Positions 27,478-36,449 of a stretch of 64,000 nt of DNA are shown here, piece by piece; positions within the stretch are counted from its first letter, which is position 1; each line of letters begins with the position of its first letter. This DNA is from Oscillospiraceae bacterium (lineage in GTDB: Bacteria > Bacillota > Clostridia > Oscillospirales > Acutalibacteraceae). Below the pieces are notes generated by a model. That model had not been told where the DNA came from, searched no databases, and saw only the letters and a list, made by a program, of their open reading frames with translations. The DNA lies in contig SVPL01000004.1 of the NCBI GenBank assembly GCA_015065925.1, positions 18,423-82,422 of the forward strand, given 5' to 3'. Made by a program: the position numbers and the translations under genes.

Positions 27478-27715
27478 ATAAATTGGGGTTTAGTAGTAAG
27501 TAGCGGCTTTCTTTGAGGCCGTCCCTAGACAGGGAAGGGGGCCCACGAAGTGGGGGAAGGGTTGAATAAAAAATCCCTCAAAATGCTTAAATGAAGGGCT
27601 TTTTGCTATAACTTTTCTCCCCTTCCACCGCTAACGCGGTCCCCCTTCCCCGTCCGGGGACGGCCAAATTTAACCCATAATTTGTGCTTTCAAACCCCAA
27701 TTTATCGGGCGTTTG
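27478..27715. repeat. MITE-like fold-back element
   Basis: Ends carry the inverted motif ATAAATTGGGGTTT (27479-27492) and AAACCCCAATTTATC (near 27698-27712). Inside, GGCCGTCCC with GGGAAGGGGG on the left matches CCCCCTTCCCC with GGGGACGGCC on the right, so the element can fold on itself over about 230 bases. The end motif recurs at 5043, 15337, 59431, 59524 and 59665. There is no coding capacity. Bases 27386-27477 and 27716-27870 show only AT-rich sequence. Confidence 0.7.
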
Positions 27716-27871
27716 TTTTTTTACATCCCTTTTCGTTTGTATTATTCATTATTTCATTTGCCGCAACAACTACTGCTAAAGAAAACAATAAATAGGTAAA
27801 AAGAAAATTTATGAAAAAATATTGGATATAATAAAAATGTTAAAAAAATTTAAATATTAAAAAAAATATGG

Positions 27872-27900
27872 TGACTGATTGTATTTTTTGTGGTATAATT
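27872..27900 (+). promoter_or_regulatory. Promoter of the flavodiiron gene
   Basis: GTGACT (27872-27877), 17-base spacer and an extended -10, TGGTATAAT (TATAAT at 27895-27900). Confidence 0.65.
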
Positions 27901-27928
27901 ATTAAAAATGTTTTGGAGGAAATGGCTT

Positions 27929-29719
27929 ATGATGATTACAGACACCATTAAATATATAGGCGTTAATGACCATGAGGTAGACCTTTTTGAAGGTCAGTAT
28001 GATGTTCCCAACGGTATGGCGTATAATTCTTACATTATTTTCGATGAAAAAATTGCCATTATGGATACGGTAGATGCTCGTTTTACCCACGCTTGGTTGG
28101 ATAATATTCAAAATGCTCTTGGTGGCAAACAACCCGACTATCTTGTTGTTCAGCATATGGAGCCCGACCATTCGGCAAATATTCATAATTTTGCTAAGAC
28201 CTATCCCAATGCTAAAATCGTATCATCTGCAAAGGCTTTTGTAATGATGAAGCAGTTTTTTGGCACAGATTTTGCTGAAAATCAGGTTGTTGTAGGCGAG
28301 GGTGATACTCTGTCTTTAGGTGAGCGAACCTTAACCTTTGTAACGGCTCCTATGGTGCATTGGCCCGAGGTTATTGTTACCTATGACAGTAAGGACAAGG
28401 TGCTTTTCTCTGCTGATGGCTTTGGTAAATTCGGCGCATTGGATGTGGAGGAAGATTGGGCTTGTGAGGCAAGACGCTATTATATAGGTATAGTAGGCAA
28501 GTACGGGCCACAGGTACAAAGCCTTCTTAAAAAGGCGGCAACCTTGGATATTGCTAAAATATGCCCACTTCACGGCCCCATTCTTACCGAAAATTTAGGA
28601 TATTATATTGATTTATACAATACCTGGTCGTCCTATCAGCCCGAAACCGAAGGCATTGTTATTGCCTATACCTCGGTTTATGGAAACACCAAAAAAGCGG
28701 TTTTACAGCTTGCCGAAAAATTAAAGGCAAACGGTTGCCCCAAGGTTGTTGTGAACGACCTTGCAAGGTGCGATATGGCAGAATCCGTTGAGGATGCCTT
28801 CCGTTACAGTAAAATGGTTTTGGCAACCACCACCTATAATGCCGATATTTTCCCCTTTATGAGGGAGTTTATAAATCATTTAACCGAGCGAAGCTATCAA
28901 AACCGAACGGTTGCCTTTATTGAAAACGGAAGCTGGGCACCATTAGCCACAAAGGTTATGAAGGAGATGCTTTCTAAAAGCAAAAATCTGACCTTCTGTG
29001 ATACAACCGTTAAAATTTTATCGGCGCTTAGTGAGGAGAGCTCTGCCGATTTGGATAAGCTTGCAAACGAGCTTTGCAAAGACTATTTGGCTCAGCAATC
29101 CGAAACTGCAAATAAAAACGATTTAAACGCCCTTTTCAATATTGGCTACGGACTTTATGTTGTAACCTCTAATGACGGCAAAAAGGATAACGGACTTATT
29201 GTTAACACCGTTACGCAGGTTACAAATACCCCAAATAAAATTGCAGTTACCATCAGCAAGGAAAATTATTCCCATCATATAATTAAGCAAACGGGTAAAA
29301 TGAACATCAACTGTCTTACCACCGACGCTCCCTTCTCTGTTTTTGAAACCTTTGGATTTAAAAGCGGAAGAAATACAAATAAGTTTGAAAATTGTGAGCC
29401 TCTTCGCTCGGATAACGGACTTGTATTCCTGCCCCGCCACATAAATTCCTTTATGTCCTTAAAGGTTGAGCAGTATGTGGATTTAGATACCCACGGTATG
29501 TTTATTTGCAGCATTACCGAGGCTAGGGTTATTTCCAATCAGGAAACTATGACCTATACCTACTATCAAAACAATGTAAAGCCAAAGCCTGAGACCGAGG
29601 GCAAAAAAGGCTTTGTATGTAAAATTTGCGGCTATGTTTATGAGGGCGAAACCCTTCCCGATGATTTTATTTGTCCCCTTTGTAAGCACGGCGCAGCCGA
29701 TTTTGAAGAAATAAAATAA
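27929..29719 (+). CDS. Flavodiiron protein fused to flavin-reductase and rubredoxin domains
   Basis: Reduces O2 (or NO) to water to protect an anaerobe. The start at 27929 follows GGAGGAAATGGCTT. The 596-residue chain has four parts: a metallo-beta-lactamase-like diiron domain with QHMEPDHS, the VHWPEV His, the ADGFG Asp and the CPLHGP His; a flavodoxin domain from [12 protein letters not shown]; a flavin-reductase-like domain (about residues 400-545, with the NCLTTDAPF and [10 protein letters not shown] segments); and a C-terminal rubredoxin with [10 protein letters not shown] and CPLCKHG. The chain could thus carry electrons from a flavin through rubredoxin to the diiron site. A free rubredoxin gene follows. 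Confidence 0.9.
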   Translation: MMITDTIKYIGVNDHEVDLFEGQYDVPNGMAYNSYIIFDEKIAIMDTVDARFTHAWLDNIQNALGGKQPDYLVVQHMEPDHSANIHNFAKTYPNAKIVSSAKAFVMMKQFFGTDFAENQVVVGEGDTLSLGERTLTFVTAPMVHWPEVIVTYDSKDKVLFSADGFGKFGALDVEEDWACEARRYYIGIVGKYGPQVQSLLKKAATLDIAKICPLHGPILTENLGYYIDLYNTWSSYQPETEGIVIAYTSVYGNTKKAVLQLAEKLKANGCPKVVVNDLARCDMAESVEDAFRYSKMVLATTTYNADIFPFMREFINHLTERSYQNRTVAFIENGSWAPLATKVMKEMLSKSKNLTFCDTTVKILSALSEESSADLDKLANELCKDYLAQQSETANKNDLNALFNIGYGLYVVTSNDGKKDNGLIVNTVTQVTNTPNKIAVTISKENYSHHIIKQTGKMNINCLTTDAPFSVFETFGFKSGRNTNKFENCEPLRSDNGLVFLPRHINSFMSLKVEQYVDLDTHGMFICSITEARVISNQETMTYTYYQNNVKPKPETEGKKGFVCKICGYVYEGETLPDDFICPLCKHGAADFEEIK

Positions 29720-29748
29720 TAAGTTTATCTTTTTTGGAGGTGAAACAA

Positions 29749-29907
29749 ATGAAATATGTATGTGATGTATGCGGCTGGGTTTATGACGAGGCTGAGGGCG
29801 CAGAGGATTTAGGCATTGCTCCCGGCACCAAGTTTGAAGACCTTCCTGAGGATTTCGCTTGTCCCCTTTGCGGAGTGGATAAGGATAATTTCAGCGCAGA
29901 GGAATAA
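29749..29907 (+). CDS. Rubredoxin
   Basis: A 52-residue protein, [17 protein letters not shown] ... [13 protein letters not shown], with the two CxxCG loops that bind one iron. The ribosome site GGAGGTG lies just ahead, 29 bases after the flavodiiron gene, and a terminator follows. It probably passes electrons to the flavodiiron protein or to other oxygen-defence enzymes. Confidence 0.95.
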   Translation: MKYVCDVCGWVYDEAEGAEDLGIAPGTKFEDLPEDFACPLCGVDKDNFSAEE

Positions 29908-29925
29908 TTAATAATTTTTAAAGAA

Positions 29926-29967
29926 AAAGACTTTGGAGAGCAAAACGCTTTTCCAAAGTCTTTTTTT
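29926..29967 (+). terminator. Terminator after rubredoxin
   Basis: AAAGACTTTGGA (29926-29937) pairs with TCCAAAGTCTTT (29952-29963), ending in seven T. Confidence 0.9.
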
Positions 29968-29973
29968 GTGGGG

Positions 29974-30438
29974 CTAATTTGATGTGTTTTTTAAAATTTC
30001 AACAGCTTTTTGTATATGCCGTTGTTCAAGTCCGTGACCAATGCGGGGATTTGTTATAACCGTAAAGGCTGTTAATTCCTCCCACCCCAAAGCCATATCA
30101 TCAATAATACAAAAGGACTTTACCTTATTGTTGCTTGAAAGCCAAGCCAAAATCTCATCCTTTCGGGTGCTTTTGATGGGGGTTTTGTCAAAAATCTCAA
30201 GTCCCGCAGAGGCGAAAATTTCATTAATTTCTTTACCTGTTTGGCTAATAACAGCTTCGTCCTTTTCCCAAAACTTGCGCCATGAGCTGGTTAAAACAAT
30301 TTTAGCCTTAGTGGAGTCAACAAGCTTTTTTAAAAGAGGAAGTCTGGTAATATCGATATTTGAGTCGTCAGGAGAGCGACTCATATCGTATTTGAGGGAA
30401 TTTAAAACCCCGTCAATGTCTAAAAAAATTATTTTCAT
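29974..30438 (-). CDS. HAD-like phosphatase domain protein
   Basis: A 154-residue HAD-superfamily protein: motif I FLDIDGVLNS, motif II VLTSSWRKF, and motif IV in FCIIDDMALGWEEL. The early cap-less layout and SSWR segment match the HAD domain found in 'Swiss-army-knife' RNA-repair proteins, but it stands alone here. It overlaps the end of the GH-A gene by four bases and is therefore co-translated with it. The substrate is unknown. Confidence 0.75.
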   Translation of the reverse strand: MKIIFLDIDGVLNSLKYDMSRSPDDSNIDITRLPLLKKLVDSTKAKIVLTSSWRKFWEKDEAVISQTGKEINEIFASAGLEIFDKTPIKSTRKDEILAWLSSNNKVKSFCIIDDMALGWEELTAFTVITNPRIGHGLEQRHIQKAVEILKNTSN

Positions 30439-32609
30439 ATTGTTGTGTACAAGTACATTGTGTGGTTGGGCGAAAGATGCTCGGTGATAACGCCGTTTTT
30501 ATATTCCGCAGGGGAGAGTGGCGCTGAAACCTCGGTAGGCTTTTCACCCTTTCCAACACAGTAGCTTAACTTTTTAAAGGGTTTATCGGTGAGAACGGGC
30601 AAATGAATTGTTAAATCGCGTTCGCCCGAGCCGTTTGTTTCTACAACTATGGTAACATCACCGTCTTTTTCAAAAACTGCTGCGCGTACATCCATAGGAT
30701 TGGAAGCCTCACATTTAAACACGCGGGAGTGGGCGGGAATGTACTTTATAGAAGGTCCAATTTCGGCGCAAATAGGCTCAATATAAAGGCCTTCGTTTTT
30801 AAAGCCGTCGTTTCTGATAAGGCAAATATCCTCATCAAAGGGGCCGTTGAAGGGGTCGGTAAGCACCGAGCTTGCAAGACACCAATGAAGGGCAACAACC
30901 GCGCCGCCGTTTACGGCAGAAATCATATTACCTACGGTGGAGTTTCCAAAGTTGGGGAAATGGCAAGCAAATTCGGTAAGACCAATTCTGCCACCGTTTG
31001 TATCTTTAATATGAAGGGGCATTTTTTCATTTAAAATATCGTCGTTGTTTGGAACATAATGATGTTTTGTGTAAACATCAATAACATCGCCCGCCATTTG
31101 GTGCATATCACGCAACCAATCTCTGTCGGGAGTGGCTGCGCTGTCCTCTGCGCCCCAAATTTCAAAACGGTGGCGAAGCCCCGCCTTTTTAAGCTCGCTG
31201 TCAATATCTTTAAGAGTCTTTACAAGATATTTTTTCTTAAGCTCTATGTTATTATCGGGGGTTACGGCGAAGTTACCGTTTTCAGGCTCGTTAGAAACGG
31301 CTATATATTTAATATTGTAGCCCTTTTCGTCTGTGAGGAATTTTAGCGCCGCTACTACCGAACGGGCGAACTGCTTGGTATCTCTCGGTGCGCTTCTTCC
31401 TTGGTCGGGAATTTCGGGGATGGTGTACCAGGAGTGCAGATTTTTGCCAACAACCCAAGAAAAATTAAGCTCAATTTCAGTTCCAAGCTCACGGAAAACA
31501 TCCATATATTCCAAAAACCAGCGCATTTTTTCGCTTTCAAAATCGTATTCATCGGGCCCTATTTGGAACCAGTCGTTTTGGAACCAAACACGAATTATTT
31601 TAATATCCAAATCGCGAATGGCTTTATGCTCTAATTTTATAAATTCGGGGTCGTAACCGAATTTTTGGGTAGATTCAGGCATAAGCTGGAAGGGGAGCAC
31701 ATTTGTGCCTACACCCAAAAAGTCTTCGGTAATAACTTCATCTTGAATGTAAAGGGAGGTTGTTTTTGAAAATGCACCAATAAGATTATCTTTTTCGGTC
31801 GTAATGTATCTTCCGCTAAGGTGTTTAGTGCAAATATAAGCCTCGGTGTTACCTATTTTTATGGGCTTGAAATCGTCTTCAAGATGGTGAACAACAGACA
31901 TATTACCTTTTAGGGAGGTTTTTATGGGGAGCGCCGGATCTCTTACAATAATGGTTTCAATATCGGTGGGGAAGCCAATGTCAAAGGAGTGCATATTGCC
32001 TTTCACTTCAATGTTGGCACTTTCCAATAAATCTACACCGTATGGGTCAAGGCATAGTTGTTCTTCAGCGGCATTAACAGAAAATACGCCTGCAAAATCC
32101 AAACGAACAACTCTATCTACCGCGTATCCGTGGGTGAATTTTATGCCAAAGAATTTGGCTGAAAGCGGAGCATCAAGGGTGAAAATCTGAGCAGTACCTT
32201 TTAAAAGGTCTTTGGGGTTAAAAATCTCTCTGCGGTCATATTCGGCAATGAAGTTCTCCTTTGAATAAAGAGCTTCTTTATCATTTGAGAGATAAACCTC
32301 GTACCTTCCGTAGCCAAAATCCTGAGCGTTTGCGTAGGTGGAAACCAAAAGCTTGTTTATTAATTCATCACTTTCTATTGTGTAGGTGACGGTAAAGGGC
32401 AGCTTGCCGTCAAGCTGAACATGACGCCTATCACACAAAGTATGACCTTTAGCACCTGTTATTTCTTCAATTTTTCCGGTTTTCGCCGAAAACTCATTTC
32501 CCGAAGCATCAATAAGCTGGGGGATAGGCGAAAACTTTAAAAGATTTTTTTTAAGCGGCAGCTTTGCAATATCTGCCATTGTAACGCGATCGTTTACTGT
32601 AACCTTCAT
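30435..32609 (-). CDS. Clan GH-A glycoside hydrolase (GH30/GH39-like)
   Basis: A 724-residue protein with no signal peptide. The N-terminal 280 residues look like beta-sandwich; a TIM barrel follows with the clan GH-A acid/base motif AVSNEPENGNF and a nucleophile segment GLTEFACHFPN; the C-terminus is a beta-sandwich ending TMYLYTTI. The spacing between the two glutamates is right for a retaining hydrolase. The family number cannot be set by eye. The start at 32609 follows GGGAGGTATTTTTT. It probably acts on an imported oligosaccharide. Confidence 0.7.
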   Translation of the reverse strand: MKVTVNDRVTMADIAKLPLKKNLLKFSPIPQLIDASGNEFSAKTGKIEEITGAKGHTLCDRRHVQLDGKLPFTVTYTIESDELINKLLVSTYANAQDFGYGRYEVYLSNDKEALYSKENFIAEYDRREIFNPKDLLKGTAQIFTLDAPLSAKFFGIKFTHGYAVDRVVRLDFAGVFSVNAAEEQLCLDPYGVDLLESANIEVKGNMHSFDIGFPTDIETIIVRDPALPIKTSLKGNMSVVHHLEDDFKPIKIGNTEAYICTKHLSGRYITTEKDNLIGAFSKTTSLYIQDEVITEDFLGVGTNVLPFQLMPESTQKFGYDPEFIKLEHKAIRDLDIKIIRVWFQNDWFQIGPDEYDFESEKMRWFLEYMDVFRELGTEIELNFSWVVGKNLHSWYTIPEIPDQGRSAPRDTKQFARSVVAALKFLTDEKGYNIKYIAVSNEPENGNFAVTPDNNIELKKKYLVKTLKDIDSELKKAGLRHRFEIWGAEDSAATPDRDWLRDMHQMAGDVIDVYTKHHYVPNNDDILNEKMPLHIKDTNGGRIGLTEFACHFPNFGNSTVGNMISAVNGGAVVALHWCLASSVLTDPFNGPFDEDICLIRNDGFKNEGLYIEPICAEIGPSIKYIPAHSRVFKCEASNPMDVRAAVFEKDGDVTIVVETNGSGERDLTIHLPVLTDKPFKKLSYCVGKGEKPTEVSAPLSPAEYKNGVITEHLSPNHTMYLYTTI

Positions 32610-32889
32610 AAAAAATACCTCCCGTAGGAAAAAGAGTAGTCAAAAATTCATCTATGCTTATAATAACGGATTTTTTAGGTTTTTTCAAGTGAAAAAATCC
32701 TCCACAAAAGCCCAAATGTTTATATTTGCAATAAGTAAAAATAGATGTGTATGCAAAAACCTTTTAATTATGCGTAAATTTTGGAGTTTGAAGCTTTAAA
32801 ATAATGTTTAAAAAAGACAGATGTAATTCAGACTGTTTTGGAGATTGAAATAAAATTTTAGTTTTTGCGTTTTTATTTAAAATCTACCC

Positions 32890-32918
32890 TTGACAAAACA
32901 TAACATTTAGGGTAGAAT
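32890..32918 (+). promoter_or_regulatory. Promoter ahead of the tRNA-Leu repeat array
   Basis: Perfect TTGACA (32890-32895), 17-base spacer, TAGAAT (32913-32918), framed by CTACCCT and AGGGTAG. No gene other than the repeat units and tRNA-Leu lies downstream, so its transcript would be a precursor of about 700 bases. The stretch 32610-32880 has no visible gene. Confidence 0.75.
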
Positions 32919-32957
32919 TATAAAGGCTTAAAAATTAGGCTGTTTGTTTTGATGGTA

Positions 32958-32973
32958 ACGCGCTAGACTTAGG
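32958..32973 (+). repeat. Stray copy of the tRNA-Leu anticodon arm
   Basis: ACGCGCTAGACTTAGG is identical to 16 bases of the anticodon region of the real tRNA-Leu (33534-33549), embedded in unrelated sequence within the same transcript. Confidence 0.65.
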
Positions 32974-33099
32974 TTCTGTACTGTATGTGATTTTGTTGTT
33001 GATTACGGTTTTTGCCGTTTTCATAAATGAGGGTTAAGCAATACGCTCCTCCTCGGTTTACCTCCACCGTGTAAAAATTAAGAGGTAAAAGCTTAATAT

Positions 33100-33511
33100 G
33101 CGGGTGTGGCGGAATTGGGCGAAGCGGAGTGCCGCATCCGGTGGATGAAGAAGGCGCTTCGCTGAGGTGAAAAAATAAGGAGCAATGCGACGCGCTCCAA
33201 GCGAGCAGGGCGACTATATTTTTGAGGGTAACGCGCGTGGCGCGGCTGCCACTTAAAATAAATACTATTTATTATTTTTTACCTATTATTTATTGCTTTA
33301 AATATGCGGGTGTGGCGGAATTGGGCGAAGCAAGGTGCCGCATCCGGTGGATGAAGAAGGCAGCTTGCTGAGGTGAAAAAACAAGGAGCAATGCGACGCG
33401 CTCCAAGCGAGCAGGGCGACTATGTTTTTGAGGGTAACGCGCGTGGCGCGGCTGCCACTTAAAATAAATACTACTTATTATTTTTTACCTATTACTTATT
33501 GCTTTAAATAT
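33100..33511 (+). repeat. Two tandem 206-base units derived from tRNA-Leu, with a conserved hairpin
   Basis: Units 33100-33305 and 33306-33511; the true tRNA starts at 33512, the third beat of the same 206-base period. Each begins with GCGGGTGTGGCGGAATTGG, the tRNA 5' end, then departs into a private sequence. An 11-base-pair stem (33123-33133 with 33153-33163; 33329-33339 with 33359-33369) encloses the hairpin CATCC-GGT-GGATG. Between units the stem shows two double compensatory changes (G-C to A-T, A-T to G-C). Further hairpins GGAGC...GCTCC, CGCGC-GTG-GCGCG and GTGGC...GCCAC follow. Confidence 0.8.
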
Positions 33512-33595
33512 GCGGGTGTGGCGGAATTGGCAGACGCGCTAGACTTAGGATCTAGTGTCTTCGATGTGCAGGTTCAAGTCCTGTCACCCGCACCA
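33512..33595 (+). tRNA. tRNA-Leu, anticodon TAG
   Basis: Acceptor arms GCGGGTG and CACCCGC pair; the anticodon loop CTTAGGA between CTAGA and TCTAG carries TAG; variable arm TGTCTTCGATGTGCA, T-loop GGTTCAAGTCC, encoded CCA at 33593-33595. It reads CUA/CUN leucine codons. It is the anchor of the accessory region to the right. Confidence 0.95.
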
Positions 33596-33600
33596 ATTTT

Positions 33601-33635
33601 CGAGGGCAGACCTATGAGTTTGCCCTCGTTATTTT
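33601..33635 (+). terminator. Terminator after tRNA-Leu
   Basis: CGAGGGCA (33601-33608) pairs with TGCCCTCG (33621-33628), then TTATTTTAT. Bases 33640-33810 carry no gene I can see. Confidence 0.8.
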
Positions 33636-33814
33636 ATGTCAAGAGATAAAGGCTTCCCCTATCCTCGCCCCTGATAAATAAAGGGATTTTACAACACATA
33701 TCAAAAACAGGCTAAAAAATAACCAAACCCTTAGTAATCAAAAAGTAAAGGCTACCGAGGATTTTTGTTATAATTATTTTTTGGAACTAATTGGGAGCAA
33801 AAATATAATACTTG

Positions 33815-33843
33815 TTGAAAATGATGTCTTATTTTGATATAAT
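33815..33843 (+). promoter_or_regulatory. Promoter of the AbiTii-like gene
   Basis: TTGAAA (33815-33820), 17-base spacer, TATAAT (33838-33843); AAGGAG precedes the TTG start at 33882. Confidence 0.7.
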
Positions 33844-33881
33844 AATATCAATACAAATCTGCAATTAAGGAGAAAATTATT

Positions 33882-34886
33882 TTGACAAAATTTGAACAGG
33901 CACTTGAAACTTGCGAAAAAATATTAACAGGAATTGAATTAGGTACGCTAACAACATCTTCAATGCTTATGATGTGTTTACGAGTGGCAAGGTTAACAAA
34001 TGATACGGATGCTATTGAATGGCTCCAATACGAAAATAGCGGATATCCACGAGATGTAAAAGGTCATATACTTTCATCTGCTTGGAATATCGGTTGGAAA
34101 CACGGTCGTGGAAGTTATAACAAAGAAAAGCAACAGGTTATCTTTAGTGATTTAGCATCAGAATTAGAGCAAAAAATAACCGTACAGAAAAATGCTATTG
34201 CTAATTATAGAACGGAGGGTGTTTCTGTTTCAGGAGATAGAGCAGCTGTTGCTATGTCTACTTTAACAAATTCAGTTAAATCTAATACAAATGATTTACT
34301 TGCTCGTATATCTTTAGGAGAAAGCAGATTATCAATTTTGCGAAGCAGATATTATGATTATGCTTTAAAGAAGCAAATTGAACTATCTTTCAGCAGTACA
34401 ACAGCAGATGTCTTTTCTGTATATAGAGAAAAGGTAGATAACTACTTTTCTAAACTCCCCTCTGATATTATTTCAAAGTTACGTGCAATTGATGACAAAA
34501 TCAATTCTGATAATCCTGAACTGTACTCACAAGCGTTAACTACTTGCCGAAGATTGTTTGGCGATGTTGCGGAGGAACTATTTAAAATCAATTTCCCTAA
34601 TTATAAAGAAAAAATGTATAAAACTAAATCTGGAAAAGAAATTGATGTGAGTGGTGAACATTACAAAAACAAATTATCTGCAGTAATTGAAAAATTACAA
34701 GACAAATCTTCCAACAAATGCTTAGTAGGAAGTAATATACTTTATTTGATTGATAGAATGGATGCTCTCAATGATTTACAATGCAAAGGTGTTCATAATG
34801 AGATTTCCAAAGAAGATGCTATGCAATGTATAATACATACTTACATCTGCTTAGGTGACATTCTATCATTGCAATATCCAAACTAA
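33882..34886 (+). CDS. AbiTii-domain protein, candidate abortive-infection factor
   Basis: A 334-residue soluble protein begun by TTG behind AAGGAG. Residues about 15-100 fit the AbiTii pattern (TTSSMLMMCLRVARLTNDTD, then IEWLQYENSGYP), a domain found in predicted phage-abortive systems. The middle is helical. The C-terminus ends in a short module (DALNDLQCKGVHNEIS, then DAMQCIIHTYICLGDIL) that accompanies many AbiTii proteins. The activity is unknown. It stands in the islet between two copies of the tRNA-Leu 3' end, with its own promoter and terminator. Confidence 0.65.
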   Translation: MTKFEQALETCEKILTGIELGTLTTSSMLMMCLRVARLTNDTDAIEWLQYENSGYPRDVKGHILSSAWNIGWKHGRGSYNKEKQQVIFSDLASELEQKITVQKNAIANYRTEGVSVSGDRAAVAMSTLTNSVKSNTNDLLARISLGESRLSILRSRYYDYALKKQIELSFSSTTADVFSVYREKVDNYFSKLPSDIISKLRAIDDKINSDNPELYSQALTTCRRLFGDVAEELFKINFPNYKEKMYKTKSGKEIDVSGEHYKNKLSAVIEKLQDKSSNKCLVGSNILYLIDRMDALNDLQCKGVHNEISKEDAMQCIIHTYICLGDILSLQYPN

Positions 34887-34900
34887 TAAATAACTATTTT

Positions 34901-34938
34901 GACCTATGTTCTGTTTAATCAGAGCATAGGTCCTTTTT
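34901..34938 (+). terminator. Terminator after the AbiTii-like gene
   Basis: GACCTATGTTCTG pairs with CAGAGCATAGGTC (one mismatch) followed by CTTTTTATTTT. Confidence 0.8.
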
Positions 34939-35039
34939 ATTTTGTGATTATATGGAATTTTTTGGGGAATAGTTCCCGTGAACTGTGCGGCTACACAGTT
35001 CCAAAGTTATAATTTATAATACAGAAAGGAGTTTTAAAT

Positions 35040-35333
35040 ATGCGAGGTGTTTCAATGTCTACCATAGATAAAGTTAAAATCAAGGGTGAGTATTTAAATG
35101 GTGCTTATAGTGAGCTTGCGGCACTACTCGGTATTGATGCAGTTCTTAAAATTCATTCAAAATATCGAGGCACTCAGATATTCTTCCCTGTAGAACTATT
35201 TAGTAGAGAGTTCATTGTTAAGCAGATAGTCGAAGAATATAATGGCTATAACGTCCGTGAACTTGCTACAAAATACGGGTACACAGAAAAGTGGATTCGT
35301 AAGATTCTTAAAGAACATATAGACAAAGAATAA
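35040..35333 (+). CDS. Mor-like transcription activator
   Basis: A 97-residue protein of the Mor family layout: ELAALLGIDAVLKIHSKYRG (dimerisation half), TQIFFPVELFSREFIV, then a helix-turn-helix NGYNVRELATKYGYTEKWI. Mor is the middle-gene activator of phage Mu; chromosomal relatives are often mobile-element regulators. Start at 35040 after AAAGGAG; an in-frame ATG at 35055 is also possible. The next gene starts 16 bases on, so it may control or share the lipoprotein operon. Confidence 0.7.
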   Translation: MRGVSMSTIDKVKIKGEYLNGAYSELAALLGIDAVLKIHSKYRGTQIFFPVELFSREFIVKQIVEEYNGYNVRELATKYGYTEKWIRKILKEHIDKE

Positions 35334-35349
35334 ATTAAGGAGATTAGCT

Positions 35350-36261
35350 ATGAAAATAAGAGTATTATCAATAATTGTTGCCGTTTCTATTATCCTGTGT
35401 TTATGCAGTTGTGGTAAAGATAACAATGAAAATATAGACGGTTCATCATCTTCGAAGAAAAACGATACTGTTTCAGTATCTTCATCCCAAAAGCTTGAAA
35501 CAAGAGAAGACTATCTAAATGTTTTATACGGTTACTACGAAACCGATGAAGCCTATGTGTATATAAGCAAGGATTATTATGAAGAAAAATCCAAAATCGA
35601 AGAATATGATTACAGATATGGTGATGTTGATGCTATAAATGTTTCGATGGGTGATAACAACATTACAACATACGAAATTTCAGTTTATAGACAATTTATA
35701 GTTTACTATGTTTTTGACGGCACCCAATTAAAAACATCGAATGGTTCTACTGCAAAAAAAATCACAAAAGAAGTATATGATAAAATTCCTCTAAAAACCT
35801 ATACATATACTCCTCCTGTATCAAGCGAAACACAATCTAACGAAACTATAGTTGAGACAGAACCCGATTACATTGTACCCATTTCAAAAGCAAAAGTGGG
35901 AGATATCATTTATTTTGGTACATACGAACAAGACGGATATACAAATAACGGTTTAGAGAAAATCGAGTGGCGTGTTTTGGAAAAGAAAAACGGTCGCCTT
36001 TTTGTAATTTCAAATCGTGTGCTTGACAGACAACCATATAACAAGGATGAAATTCACACCAATTATCCACCCGAAACCACTTGGGAGAAATGCTCGCTCA
36101 GAACTTGGCTTAACAATAATTTCTTCAATACCGCATTTTCAAATTCGGAAAAAAAGAAGATACCTTCTGTTAGCATACATACCGACCGTTATGAAAATGC
36201 TCAAAGAAATGCCGCTCAAAAACTCGATGAGAGCATTAAAAACACCAATATGACAGGATAA
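35350..36261 (+). CDS. Lipoprotein with a DUF6273 domain, probably shortened
   Basis: A 303-residue secreted protein: signal peptide with lipobox LCSC (Cys21), a Ser/Lys-rich linker, a middle beta-rich part, then the DUF6273 start VGDIIYFGTYEQDGYTNNG, IEWRVLEKKNGRLFVISN and the SLRTWLNNNFFNTAFS segment. DUF6273 usually continues with a longer C-terminal half containing WWLRSPG-like motifs; here the frame stops soon after, so it is probably truncated. AAGGAG lies ahead. Function unknown; its last bases are followed by AT-rich sequence. Confidence 0.6.
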   Translation: MKIRVLSIIVAVSIILCLCSCGKDNNENIDGSSSSKKNDTVSVSSSQKLETREDYLNVLYGYYETDEAYVYISKDYYEEKSKIEEYDYRYGDVDAINVSMGDNNITTYEISVYRQFIVYYVFDGTQLKTSNGSTAKKITKEVYDKIPLKTYTYTPPVSSETQSNETIVETEPDYIVPISKAKVGDIIYFGTYEQDGYTNNGLEKIEWRVLEKKNGRLFVISNRVLDRQPYNKDEIHTNYPPETTWEKCSLRTWLNNNFFNTAFSNSEKKKIPSVSIHTDRYENAQRNAAQKLDESIKNTNMTG

Positions 36262-36449
36262 TCATTACATACAGTTCCCCAAAACTCTCGTTGTTTTGAA
36301 TAAAATAATCATTATTTTTAAATAATGGAGCAAAAATGGAACTGAAAACAAAGAACACAAATTGTATTATAAACATTAAAAATGCTTTTCCCCTTAATTG
36401 TTTGACACATAGCAATTTTTAATTTTGAGTTTTTATTTTATGATATATG

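Noticed and set aside
33138..33163. Six-codon open frames (MKKALR, MKKAAC) in the 206-base units, as leader peptides
   Set aside because: They fall within the covarying stem, whose changes are explained by pairing; no ribosome site is convincing.
33100..33305. Unit 1 as a second functional tRNA
   Set aside because: Only the first 19 bases match; anticodon and T arms are absent, so it cannot fold as a tRNA.
33422..33649. 75-residue open frame across tRNA-Leu
   Set aside because: It reads through the tRNA gene and repeat unit 2; coding there is not credible.
34886..35040. Integrase or excisionase for the tRNA-Leu islet
   Set aside because: No recombinase-like frame exists between the repeats; mobilisation would need a gene from elsewhere.
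36336..36422. 28-codon open frame starting MELKTKNTNC behind GGAG
   Set aside because: Too short, with no hydrophobic or other pattern, and it ends in AT-rich sequence before the tRNA repeat; not enough to call a gene.
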